Source of the DNA: Brevundimonas sp. UBA5866
GTDB taxonomy: Bacteria; Pseudomonadota; Alphaproteobacteria; Caulobacterales; Caulobacteraceae
Reading direction: 5' to 3'
Assembly (NCBI RefSeq): GCF_002432125.1
Contig: NZ_DJFS01000074.1
Location: 1-50,600 of the forward strand
DNA length: 50,600 bases
Each line of letters begins with the position of its first letter. The first letter of the stretch is position 1. The notes beneath the pieces were generated by a model, which saw nothing but the letters and a program-made list of their open reading frames with translations, had not been told where the DNA came from and did no database searches. The position numbers and the translations under genes are program-made. Positions 33,141-41,245 of this stretch are shown piece after piece.

Positions 33141-34544
33141 ATGACCCTCCCGACGCCTGAAGCAATCGCTGAACTGAAATCCGCCCTGCCGGACGCCTTC
33201 ATTGATGACCCGGCCGAAATGGCCCCTTGGCTGACCGAATGGCGGGGGCGATGGACCGGGCACGCTCCCATCGTGCTGCAACCGCGCACGACCGAAGAGG
33301 TCCAGCGCGCCATCCGTATCTGCGCCCGTCATGGTGTGTCGGTGGTGACCCAGGGCGGCGGAACCGGACTGGTCGGTGGGCAGATCCCCTACGGCGAGGT
33401 GCTGCTCTCCACGCGCAAACTGCGTCAGGTCCGCGACGTGACGCCACTGGATGACGCCATGACCGTAGAGGCGGGCATCACCCTGCTGGAAGCACAGGAA
33501 ATCGCAAGGGACAATGGTCGCTTCTTCCCGCTGTCGCTGGCGGCCGAGGGTTCTGCCACCATCGGCGGTGTCATCTCGACCAACGCCGGCGGCACCCAGG
33601 TCCTGCGCTATGGCATGATGCGCGATCTGGTTCTGGGCATCGAGGCGGTTCTGCCCGATGGCGAAATTTTCAATGGCCTGAAACGTCTTCGCAAGGACAA
33701 TACCGGCTATGACCTGAAGCAGCTGATGATCGGTGGCGAAGGTACGCTGGGTGTCATCACGGCAGCGACCCTGAAGCTGTTTCCGATAATGCGTTCGCGC
33801 TGTGTGGCGATTGTCGGTCTGGAAAGTGCCGCCGCATCGATCGAGCTGCTGGCCCGCGCAAAGGACGAGACCGGCGGCGGTGTCGAAGCCTTCGAGATGA
33901 TGAAGCGCCTCGGCATGGAACTGGTCCTCAAGAACATCCCCGACACGCGCGAACCGCTGGACAGCACGCCGGCCTGGTATGTGCTGATCGAGATCACCAA
34001 CGGCACCCCCGGCGGTGCCGAGGCCCAGATGGAACGCCTGCTGGAGGTCGCCTTCGAGGAAGGCCTGATCACCGACGCCTCGATTGCCCAGAACGATGCA
34101 CAACGCGCCCAGTTCTGGCGTCTGCGCGAAGAGCATTCTGCGGCCCTGAAACCGGAAGGCGGCGGTTGGAAGCACGACGTCTCGGTTCCTATCAGCCGCA
34201 TCGCTGACTTTATCGACGAGGCGACTGCCGCGGTCGAGGCTTTCCACCCGGGCTGTCGCGTGTCCTGTTTCGGTCACATCGGTGATGGGAACCTGCACTA
34301 CGACATCATTCCGGGTGTTGGCGAAGACATCCCGGCTTTCATCGCTCGTTGGAAAGAAGGCTCGACCGTCGTCCACGATATCGTCGCCCGCTATGACGGC
34401 TCGATCTCGGCGGAGCATGGTCTTGGGCGGCTGAAAACCGAAGAAGTGAAACGCTATAAGAGCGAAACCGAAATCGCTCTGATGGCGGCGATCCGCTCGG
34501 CGATCGATCCAAAGCGGATCATGAATCCCGAAGTTCTCTTCTAA
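33141..34544 (+). CDS. FAD-linked D-2-hydroxyacid dehydrogenase (D-lactate/D-2-hydroxyglutarate type)
   Basis: A 467-residue flavoprotein of the GlcD/DLD family that oxidises D-2-hydroxy acids to 2-oxo acids. The ATG at 33141 has AAGGG ahead. The PCMH-type FAD domain (about 40-220) shows VTQGGGTGLVGGQIP and GSATIGGVISTNAGG. The C-terminal oxidase domain includes the metal/active-site FGHIGDGNLHYD and the terminal SISAEHGLGRLK. There is no signal or membrane anchor, suggesting a cytoplasmic or peripheral enzyme. The exact substrate (D-lactate, D-2-hydroxyglutarate or glycolate) is not decided by sequence. It diverges from the NUDIX gene by 78 bp. Confidence 0.9.
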   Translation: MTLPTPEAIAELKSALPDAFIDDPAEMAPWLTEWRGRWTGHAPIVLQPRTTEEVQRAIRICARHGVSVVTQGGGTGLVGGQIPYGEVLLSTRKLRQVRDVTPLDDAMTVEAGITLLEAQEIARDNGRFFPLSLAAEGSATIGGVISTNAGGTQVLRYGMMRDLVLGIEAVLPDGEIFNGLKRLRKDNTGYDLKQLMIGGEGTLGVITAATLKLFPIMRSRCVAIVGLESAAASIELLARAKDETGGGVEAFEMMKRLGMELVLKNIPDTREPLDSTPAWYVLIEITNGTPGGAEAQMERLLEVAFEEGLITDASIAQNDAQRAQFWRLREEHSAALKPEGGGWKHDVSVPISRIADFIDEATAAVEAFHPGCRVSCFGHIGDGNLHYDIIPGVGEDIPAFIARWKEGSTVVHDIVARYDGSISAEHGLGRLKTEEVKRYKSETEIALMAAIRSAIDPKRIMNPEVLF

Positions 34545-34583
34545 GGACACGGCTTCGTTATAACGCCGGGCCTGTTTTCGTCC

Positions 34584-34611
34584 CTTCGCGATTTGAAATC
34601 CCGTCGCGAAG
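34584..34611. repeat. Inverted repeat upstream of yaaA
   Basis: CTTCGCGA (34584-34591) and TCGCGAAG (34604-34611) are perfect 8-bp arms with a 12-nt spacer that contains AAATC, 33 bp before the yaaA start. No T-run follows on the + strand, so it may be an operator or a 5' UTR hairpin. Confidence 0.4.
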
Positions 34612-34644
34612 TCCTATGTGAGCGCCGACCAAGGAGCGCTAACT

Positions 34645-35418
34645 TTGCTAATCGTTGTTTCTCCAGCCAAAAAGCTGGACTTCACGCCGTCTGCCATTGA
34701 CCTGCCCATGACCCCGCGTCGCTGCGCGAAGGAGACGGCAGAACTGGCAAAGGTTACCCGCGAGCTGACGCGGGCAGACCTGCGGCGTCTCATGTCGATT
34801 TCCGAAGCTCTGGCCGATCTCAACTGGAACCGCTTCCAAGCCTTCAACAACGACGTCACCGAAACCGATGTGCAGGCCGTGCTGGCGTTTGCCGGTGACG
34901 TGTACGAGGGCCTGAAGGCCCGCGAGATGTCTGCGGAAGACCTGAAGTGGGCACAGGACCATCTGCGCATCCTGTCAGGTTTCTATGGCCTGCTGCGCCC
35001 GCTGGACGGCATTCAGCCCTATCGACTGGAAATGGGAACGCGCCTGAAAACACCGCGCGGCAATACCCTGTATGATTTCTGGGGCGAGCGTATCTCCTTG
35101 CGCCTGAACGAGGATTCCCAGGGGCATCCCGACCAGACTCTCGTCAATCTGGCCAGCCAGGAATATTTCGGTGCCGTCGATGCCAAGGCGCTGAAACTTC
35201 AGGTCGTCACTCCGCATTTCAAAGAGCGTAAGGACGGCGAAGACCGGATCATCTCTTTCCATGCCAAAAAAGCCCGCGGCGCGATGGCCCGCTATGCGAT
35301 CCTTAATCGCATTGAAAAGGCTGAGGATTTGAAAGCTTTTGATCAGGACGGATACCGTTTCATGCCTGATCTTTCGACGGATTTTGACTGGATATTCATC
35401 AGAGAAGGAAATTCCTGA
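34645..35418 (+). CDS. yaaA: Peroxide stress protein YaaA (DUF328/UPF0246)
   Basis: In E. coli YaaA lowers intracellular iron and limits damage under hydrogen peroxide. The protein here is 257 residues, matching E. coli (258). The start is TTG at 34645: it gives MLIVVSPAKKLDF, aligning with E. coli MLILISPAKTLDY, and AGGAG sits eight bases ahead. A GTG at 34618 is an unlikely alternative. Conserved marks are FNGDVYEGL-like FAGDVYEGLKA, ILSGFYGLLRPLD, and YDFWGERIS. The enzyme activity is not established. An inverted repeat lies just upstream. The Fe-S/iron genes at the left end are a distant thematic match only. Confidence 0.92.
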   Translation: MLIVVSPAKKLDFTPSAIDLPMTPRRCAKETAELAKVTRELTRADLRRLMSISEALADLNWNRFQAFNNDVTETDVQAVLAFAGDVYEGLKAREMSAEDLKWAQDHLRILSGFYGLLRPLDGIQPYRLEMGTRLKTPRGNTLYDFWGERISLRLNEDSQGHPDQTLVNLASQEYFGAVDAKALKLQVVTPHFKERKDGEDRIISFHAKKARGAMARYAILNRIEKAEDLKAFDQDGYRFMPDLSTDFDWIFIREGNS

Positions 35419-35481
35419 TGCGTTGATGGCGAGCCGGCGTTAGGTTGAACCCAAATCATAATTCCAGGGTGGATTCCTCGT

Positions 35482-36279
35482 ATGCTCGCCATGAACGATC
35501 TCAAAGGCCAAGTCGCCATCATTACCGGCTCCACGTCCGGCATCGGCCTGGCGCTTGCTACCGCTGCGGCCGAATGCGGTGCCAGTGTTGTGCTGAACGG
35601 CCTGGGTGACTCCGAAGCGATCGAAAAGACGCGGGCCGGCCTGGCCGAAAAAACGGGCTCTACGGTCCTTTACCACCCGGCAGACATGACCAAGCCGGAC
35701 GAAATCGCGGACATGGTCGCCCATGCCAAGCGTGAGTTGGGCCGCGTAGACATTCTGGTCAACAACGCAGGCATCCAGCACGTCGAGGCTGTCGAGAAAT
35801 TCCCCAATGACGCCTGGGAACGCATTATCTCGATCAACCTGTCATCGGCCTTCTATGCCACCAAGGCCGCCGTGCCGATCATGCAGGAACAAGGGCGCGG
35901 CCGTATCATCAACGTCGCATCGGCCCACGGCCTTGTCGCAAGCCCGTTCAAATCGGCCTATGTCGCCGCCAAACATGGCGTTATCGGCTTCACCAAGACG
36001 GTCGCGCTGGAACTGGCCCAGCAAGGCATCACCTGCAACGCCATCTGTCCCGGCTTCGTAGAGACGCCTCTGGTGCAGGCCCAGATCAAGGAACAGGCCC
36101 GCACCCGAGGAATGTCCGAGGAAGACGTGATGAAGAATGTCATTCTCGGATCACAGCCGACCAAGAAGTTCGTGACCACGGAACAGTTGGCGGGCATCTT
36201 CCTTTATCTGGTCTCCGACCTCGGTGCCTCGGCAAACGGATCGTCCTACTCGGTCGATGGGGGTTGGACCGCCCAGTAA
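35482..36279 (+). CDS. bdhA: 3-hydroxybutyrate dehydrogenase (SDR family)
   Basis: Interconverts (R)-3-hydroxybutyrate and acetoacetate with NAD, in polyhydroxybutyrate and ketone-body use. It is 265 residues. The cofactor site is TGSTSGIG, with NNAG at about 92-95. The catalytic Ser, Tyr and Lys lie in NVASAHGLV, SAYVAAKHG. Family-specific stretches are PGFVETPLV and the long loop ARTRGMSEEDVMKNVIL. It is followed after 31 bp by a patatin gene in the same direction, consistent with a lipid or PHB operon. Confidence 0.92.
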   Translation: MLAMNDLKGQVAIITGSTSGIGLALATAAAECGASVVLNGLGDSEAIEKTRAGLAEKTGSTVLYHPADMTKPDEIADMVAHAKRELGRVDILVNNAGIQHVEAVEKFPNDAWERIISINLSSAFYATKAAVPIMQEQGRGRIINVASAHGLVASPFKSAYVAAKHGVIGFTKTVALELAQQGITCNAICPGFVETPLVQAQIKEQARTRGMSEEDVMKNVILGSQPTKKFVTTEQLAGIFLYLVSDLGASANGSSYSVDGGWTAQ

Positions 36280-36310
36280 GCGCCCGTTACCACGATCCGA
36301 AGGCCCTCAG

Positions 36311-37330
36311 ATGTCGAAACGCTTACCTATCTGCCTTGCACTTCAGGGCGGCGGTTCACACGGGGCCTTCCAGTGGGGTGTTCTGGATCGCCTGTTCGAA
36401 CAGGATGTTCTGGACATTCGCGCCGTAACCGCCGCCTCGGCCGGTGCCATGAATGCCGCGGCACTGGTCAGCGGATGGGAAGCCGACGGGCCGCAGGGGG
36501 CACGCGACGCCCTCGACAGGCTATGGACGGAAGTCAACCGCTCCGGTGGCCGCAACGTCTTTGGCGAAAGCGGTGCCTGGCTGCGCAGTCTGACGCCGCA
36601 ATGGATGACCAACAATCCGATGTGGCAGGCGGCGCAGACTCTGGCCCTCTCCAACAGCCCCTACACTTTCAATCCGTTCAACCTGAACCCTCTGAAACGG
36701 GTGTTGGACGCGACGATCGATTTCGACGCCCTGAAAGCTTCGGATGTACGGATCAATGTTTCCGCCACCTCGGTCCGTCAGGGGCAGTCACGCATCTTTA
36801 CCAACCCCGAGATGTCCGCAGACGTGCTTTTGGCCACAGCCTGCCTGCCCCACATGTTTCAGGCGGTCGAGATTGACGGCGAGCCCTATTGGGACGGTGG
36901 CTATCTGGCCAATCCCGCTTTGTGGCCCCTGTTCGAGGCAGACGTGCCGCGCGACATCCTGATCCTGCCGCTCAACCCTTTGCGCCGCTCGGAAACACCA
37001 CGCCAGTCCGCAGACATCATGGACCGTCTGAACGAGATTCTGTTCAACGCGCCCCTGATTGCCGAGGTGCGCGCCATCGCCTTTACCCAGTCCTTGATCA
37101 CACAGGGCAAATTGGTGCGCGCCAAGGAATGGGAAGCTCCTCGTATCCACGCGGTTCTGGCCGATGACTGGCTGGGCGAACTGTCGCTCGCATCCAAATT
37201 CGATACGGAATGGAGCTTCCTGCAAACACTGAAAGAGCGCGGAAGGGAAGCCGCCGATCAATGGCTGGGAGAATGCAGCCAGGATGTGGGCAGCTGCACC
37301 AGCATCGATCTGCAGAAAGTTTTCTTCTAA
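36311..37330 (+). CDS. Patatin-like phospholipase
   Basis: A Ser-Asp dyad acyl hydrolase, 339 residues from the ATG at 36311; upstream in-frame ATG codons run into bdhA. The oxyanion loop is LQGGGSHGAFQWG (about 11-23). The nucleophile is S43 in TAASAGAMNAA, where the usual G-x-S-x-G is A-x-S-x-G. The catalytic Asp is D195 in YWDGGYLANP. It lies 31 bp after bdhA, so a role in PHB granule or lipid turnover is plausible. Its stop overlaps the convergent Sua5-type gene by four bases. Confidence 0.88.
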   Translation: MSKRLPICLALQGGGSHGAFQWGVLDRLFEQDVLDIRAVTAASAGAMNAAALVSGWEADGPQGARDALDRLWTEVNRSGGRNVFGESGAWLRSLTPQWMTNNPMWQAAQTLALSNSPYTFNPFNLNPLKRVLDATIDFDALKASDVRINVSATSVRQGQSRIFTNPEMSADVLLATACLPHMFQAVEIDGEPYWDGGYLANPALWPLFEADVPRDILILPLNPLRRSETPRQSADIMDRLNEILFNAPLIAEVRAIAFTQSLITQGKLVRAKEWEAPRIHAVLADDWLGELSLASKFDTEWSFLQTLKERGREAADQWLGECSQDVGSCTSIDLQKVFF

Positions 37331-38262
37331 CCGACGAATCCGGCCGCGCGCTTCAGGCGATCGTTTATCGCCTCGCCCAGCCCTTCGACCGGTATGGGCG
37401 CGATGGCGATACCCGAGGGCTTGGTGCGGTCAGCCTCGCGCAATAGGCGGAACAGGTTTGCAGCGGCCTCGCGCAGATTGCCGACAGGGCTCAGGCTCCA
37501 GCGGGGATCGCCGACCCCCTCCCCGAATCCCAGCAGCAGTTCGCCCTCAACGGGCTCCGTCACATTGATGCGGACCGGCGCATCGGGCGCATAGTGCAGG
37601 GCCATGCGGCCCGGCGAGCGATGCCCTTCTTCCGGACGGTCGGCCAAAGGTCCGACGACCTCTTCCAGCTCTTTTCGGGTGACCGAGCCGGGGCGCAGCA
37701 GCGCAACCCGCCCGCCCAGCACGGACACGACCGTGCTTTCAACCCCTACGGCACAAGGCCCGCCATCCACCGCAACCGCCGCCGAAGCCCCGGTTTCCTC
37801 GACCGCATCGGCATAGGTCGTGGGGCTGGGACGGCCCGAACGGTTGGCCGACGGGGCGACCACCGCACCGCCGAATGCAGCGATGACCTGACGCGCCTTG
37901 GCGTGACCGGGGACGCGGATCGCCACACTGTCCAGACCCGCCCGCGCCAGATCGGAAACAGCCGAGCGATTCCTGACCGGCGCCACAATCGTCAGCGGAC
38001 CTGGCCAAAAAGCCGCAGCCAGAGCGCGCGCGCGCTCATCAAACACAGCGACCTGTTCAGCGGCTACGGCATCGGCAACATGGGCGATCAGAGGATTGAA
38101 TCGCGGGCGCCCCTTGGCCTCGAAAATCGCGGCCACGGCTTCTGGATTGGATGCGTCCGCACCCAGTCCATACACGGTTTCCGTGGGGAGAATGACCAGC
38201 TTGCCCGCACGCAAAGCCTCGGCGGCCTTATCGACAGTCCCCGCTTCATGGGTTGCGATCAT
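37327..38262 (-). CDS. L-threonylcarbamoyladenylate synthase, Sua5/YwlC type
   Basis: Makes threonylcarbamoyl-AMP from Thr, bicarbonate and ATP, the first step of t6A37 tRNA modification. It is 311 residues from the ATG at 38262. The YrdC domain (about 10-195) has LPTETVYGLGADA, EAKGRPRFNPLIAHV and PSANRSGRPSPT with the K-x-R and S-x-N signatures. The C-terminal Sua5 domain (about 220-311) includes GRMALHYAPDAPV, distinguishing it from short TsaC. Its TAG stop overlaps the patatin TAA by four bases, tail to tail. Confidence 0.93.
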   Translation of the reverse strand: MIATHEAGTVDKAAEALRAGKLVILPTETVYGLGADASNPEAVAAIFEAKGRPRFNPLIAHVADAVAAEQVAVFDERARALAAAFWPGPLTIVAPVRNRSAVSDLARAGLDSVAIRVPGHAKARQVIAAFGGAVVAPSANRSGRPSPTTYADAVEETGASAAVAVDGGPCAVGVESTVVSVLGGRVALLRPGSVTRKELEEVVGPLADRPEEGHRSPGRMALHYAPDAPVRINVTEPVEGELLLGFGEGVGDPRWSLSPVGNLREAAANLFRLLREADRTKPSGIAIAPIPVEGLGEAINDRLKRAAGFVG

Positions 38263-38399
38263 AAACGGACTTTCCTTACGCGACGGCAGTGGTTCACTCT
38301 CTACACCTGACTGAGCGAAATCTCGACTAAAGTCCAAGCGGTCTTGCGCATTGGTCGAGGAAGTTCGACACACACCGGCATCAGATTAGAGGAATTACG

Positions 38400-40184
38400 A
38401 TGACCTATCGCGCTCCGGTTCGAGACATTGCCTTCGCCCTGGATGCCGTCGCCGGTATCGGCGATGTGGCCGCAACGGGTGCATTCCCGGACTATGATGC
38501 GGACGTCTCTTCCGCCGTGCTGGAAGCCGCAGGCCAATTCTCCGAAGAGGTCCTGGCCCCGCTGAACCGTCCGGGTGACCTGAACGGTGCCAAATACGCC
38601 AACGGTGCCGTGACTGCGGCACCGGGTTTCGCCGACGCCTATCAACAGTTTGCAGCTGGCGGCTGGACCTCGCTGACGGCTTCGGTCGAAGCCGGTGGCC
38701 AGGCTCTGCCCAAGGCTCTTGAACTGGCCGCCTACGAGACGGTCCACTCGGCCAACATGGCATTCGGCCTGTGCCCGATGCTGTCCCTGGCCGCGATTGA
38801 AGCTCTGGAAGCTGTCGGTAACGACTATCAGAAAGAAACCTATCTGCCGAAACTGGTTTCGGGTGAATGGACCGGCGCAATGGTTCTGACCGAACCGGGC
38901 GCGGGTTCGGACCTCGGTGCGCTAACCGCCACGGCCACGCCGACTGAAGACGGCAAATACCTGCTGAACGGCCAGAAGATCTTCATCACCTGGGGCGACC
39001 ACGACGCGACGGACAACATTGTCCACCTCGTTCTGGCCCGCCTTCCGGGCGCTCCGGCAGGTCCGAAGGGCATTTCGCTCTTCCTCGCCTCCAAGTTCCA
39101 CGTGAAGGAAGACGGCTCGCTGGGCGACCGCAACAGCTTCCGTCCGGTCGGCATCGAGCACAAGCTGGGCATCCACGCCTCCCCGACCTGCGTCATGCAG
39201 TATGAGGATGCCGTGGCCGAACTGGTGGGCCGTCCGAACGAGGGTCTGGCCCATATGTTCGTGATGATGAACGCCGCCCGTCTGGCTGTCGGCGTCGAAG
39301 GCGTCGGCATTGCCGAGCGCGCCTATCAACACGCCCTCGCCTACGCTCTGGAACGCCGTCAGGGCACCAGCGTCTGGACCGGCGAGCGTGGCGCGCCGAT
39401 CTTTGACCACCCCGATGTTCGCCGCACCCTCGGCATCATGAAGGCCAAGACCGCAGCGGCCCGCGCCATCTGCCTGTCTACCGGCGTTGCCGCAGACCTC
39501 GCCCGCCATGCTGCGAGCGAAGAAGAGCGCAAGATCTGGAAGGGCCGCGAAGACCTGTTCACCCCGATCGCCAAGGCGTGGTCCACCGACGTCGGCTGCG
39601 AAGTGGCTTCGCTGGGCGTTCAGATCCACGGCGGCATGGGCTTCATCGAGGAAACCGGCGCGGCACAATACTACCGCGACGCCCGCATCGCCCCGATCTA
39701 CGAAGGCACCAACGGCATCCAGGCAATGGACCTGGTGGGCCGCAAGCTGTCGATGGACAACGGTGAATCGGCCAAGCGCCTGATCGAAGAGATGAAGACG
39801 ACCCTGCATCAGCTGTCGTCGATCTATTCGGGCAAGCCGGTCGAGCGTTTCGCCACCGCCATTGAATCGGTCGAAGACGCCACCCTATGGCTGCTGGACG
39901 CCAAGCAGGACAAGACCCGCGCCGCCGATGTGCTGGCCGGTGCCGACGCCTATCTTAAGCTGATGGGCGATGTCGTCGGCGGCTGGATGCTGGCCAAGGG
40001 CGCTCTGGCCGCCAAGGCCAAGCTGGATGCCAACGATGGTGACGCAGCATGGCTGCAGGGCAAGCTGGACCTATACGAAGTCTATGCCTCCAACGTTCTG
40101 GGCCACGTGTCCAGCCGTCTGGCCGCTGTGGGCCAAGGCGGCGAGCTGCTGCAGAAGCTGACGGTTGAAGCCCTGGCTGGCTAA
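38400..40184 (+). CDS. Acyl-CoA dehydrogenase with C-terminal extension (DmdC-like)
   Basis: A flavoenzyme for beta-oxidation-type dehydrogenation of acyl-CoA, 594 residues. That is the long class with N-terminal (PF12418-like) and C-terminal (PF12806-like) extensions, which includes 3-methylmercaptopropionyl-CoA dehydrogenase. Core marks are AMVLTEPGAGSDLG (flavin and substrate contact), RDARIAPIYEGTNGIQAMDL with the catalytic Glu, and VQIHGGMGFIEETGAAQYYR. The substrate chain length is unknown. It is monocistronic, 137 bp from the divergent Sua5-type gene, and ends at a strong terminator. Confidence 0.92.
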   Translation: MTYRAPVRDIAFALDAVAGIGDVAATGAFPDYDADVSSAVLEAAGQFSEEVLAPLNRPGDLNGAKYANGAVTAAPGFADAYQQFAAGGWTSLTASVEAGGQALPKALELAAYETVHSANMAFGLCPMLSLAAIEALEAVGNDYQKETYLPKLVSGEWTGAMVLTEPGAGSDLGALTATATPTEDGKYLLNGQKIFITWGDHDATDNIVHLVLARLPGAPAGPKGISLFLASKFHVKEDGSLGDRNSFRPVGIEHKLGIHASPTCVMQYEDAVAELVGRPNEGLAHMFVMMNAARLAVGVEGVGIAERAYQHALAYALERRQGTSVWTGERGAPIFDHPDVRRTLGIMKAKTAAARAICLSTGVAADLARHAASEEERKIWKGREDLFTPIAKAWSTDVGCEVASLGVQIHGGMGFIEETGAAQYYRDARIAPIYEGTNGIQAMDLVGRKLSMDNGESAKRLIEEMKTTLHQLSSIYSGKPVERFATAIESVEDATLWLLDAKQDKTRAADVLAGADAYLKLMGDVVGGWMLAKGALAAKAKLDANDGDAAWLQGKLDLYEVYASNVLGHVSSRLAAVGQGGELLQKLTVEALAG

Positions 40185-40210
40185 GCGTCCGCTACGCTTG
40201 CAATGAAGCG

Positions 40211-40243
40211 CGCCTCCTGCATCTTCGGTGCAGGAGGCGTTTT
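40211..40243 (+). terminator. Terminator of the acyl-CoA dehydrogenase gene
   Basis: CGCCTCCTGCA (40211-40221) pairs with TGCAGGAGGCG (40229-40239) around TCTTCGG, followed by TTTT. The right arm also contains AGGAGG (40232-40237), which could act as ribosome site for the small ORF starting at 40247. Confidence 0.85.
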
Positions 40244-40246
40244 CAT

Positions 40247-40417
40247 ATGTTGATCCTGGTCATGACGGCCTTGCTGGCCGATGCCCGACAGTTCAATCCC
40301 GTAACTTCTCCCGAGATGATGCCCAGCATCCGCGGGAAATACTGCACCGCCTTCGACTGTATATCCGTAGACGGGGCACAACCTCTCCCAGCACCATCTG
40401 CGCCCTCGACGGATTAA
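40247..40417 (+). CDS. Small 56-codon ORF, secreted-type peptide with Y-C-x2-[FY]-x-C motif
   Basis: An unannotated-type short gene. The ATG at 40247 has AGGAGG nine bases ahead, inside the right arm of the preceding terminator hairpin. It begins MLILVMTALLADARQ, a short signal-like stretch, and then carries KYCTAFDC (C33 and C38) followed by a Pro/Ser/Ala tail. The next gene (40457) has DARQ at the same point after its signal segment and ends YCARYGC, so the two share both a leader end and a Cys motif. Either it is a small paralogue or the remnant of a tandem duplication. It lies on the same strand, 39 bp before that gene. No function is known. Confidence 0.5.
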   Translation: MLILVMTALLADARQFNPVTSPEMMPSIRGKYCTAFDCISVDGAQPLPAPSAPSTD

Positions 40418-40456
40418 ACGCGACGTGTGAAAAGCGCGGCATTGGGGGAATATTGT

Positions 40457-41245
40457 ATGCAGTTGATCGCTGGCTTGGTTTTGGCCGCCTTTGCGGGGCT
40501 TTCTGTCGATGCACGACAGGAGGACACGCCCCAACAGATCCAGGTCGCAGTCGAGCGAGTAACGCAGCCGATCACGCCGCCCTCATGGCAATCACCGCCG
40601 GTGGTGAATCCGAACGATTATCCGATATTCGCTGGGCATCTGGGCATTGGCGCACAGGTCTTGGTCGAGTGCGACGTCGATACAGAAGGCGCCCCCCGAT
40701 GCCGTGCTGTCGATACCAGCGTCGAGGGACTGGGGTTCGAGAACGCAGCCGTTGCGGTCGCCGAGCGCGGTAAACTGAATCCACGTCGCGTCGGAGATGA
40801 GGCTGTCCCCTCGAGCATTCGTCTCAGAGTGCCCTTCACGCCGGACAACACGGCGCAGACGGCACCGGACTGGACGGGTCCGGAGCCGACAAACGCCAAT
40901 CTTCTCGCCGGTCTGGTCGCCGCCCAGTCACTGGCCCGCAGTCCCGCGCTGGAAGGCCAGATCGACTGGGGCCTCCACCAGATCGAGCCCGAGCGGGCCC
41001 GCATGGTGCAGCAGTGGATTACAGAAATGTACATCGGGCGTACCAATGCCAAGCTGATGGGCCGTGGCATCGCTATGGTACTGGCCAAGCGCGGCGCACA
41101 GGTCATGCCTGCGGACAATCCGCCGGATTGGGCCGAATGGGTCCGCGAGATGGATACGGCCCTGGCCAGCATCTATACGCCAGAGCTGAATTTCGGCCCG
41201 TTACAGCAGCGGTACTGCGCCCGTTACGGCTGCGGCACGCCCTGA
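40457..41245 (+). CDS. Periplasmic protein with TonB-C-like domain; function unknown
   Basis: 262 residues from the ATG at 40457, preceded by GGGGGAA. A signal peptide covers about 1-19 (MQLIAGLVLAAFAGLSVDA). Residues about 55-128 (PIFAGHLGIGAQVLVECDV to IRLRVPF) resemble the C-terminal energy-transducer domain of TonB, but the protein has no membrane anchor or Pro-rich rod, so it is not a TonB. A helical region follows, and the C-terminus ends YCARYGCGTP, a possible disulfide (C254, C259). Its 3' end overlaps the convergent protease gene by 22 bp. A small ORF with the same motif lies just upstream. I cannot name it further. Confidence 0.65.
   Translation: MQLIAGLVLAAFAGLSVDARQEDTPQQIQVAVERVTQPITPPSWQSPPVVNPNDYPIFAGHLGIGAQVLVECDVDTEGAPRCRAVDTSVEGLGFENAAVAVAERGKLNPRRVGDEAVPSSIRLRVPFTPDNTAQTAPDWTGPEPTNANLLAGLVAAQSLARSPALEGQIDWGLHQIEPERARMVQQWITEMYIGRTNAKLMGRGIAMVLAKRGAQVMPADNPPDWAEWVREMDTALASIYTPELNFGPLQQRYCARYGCGTP

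Noticed and set aside
33063..34550. Upstream extension of the NUDIX frame to 34550
   Set aside because: This part is antisense to the FAD-dehydrogenase gene; only the 137-residue end from the ATG at 33062 carries the NUDIX fold.
40228..40773. 181-codon + frame overlapping the TonB-C-like gene
   Set aside because: Arg/Cys-rich product in a different frame with no family signs. The 40457-41245 frame has a signal peptide and a domain, and the 40247 frame has a ribosome site.
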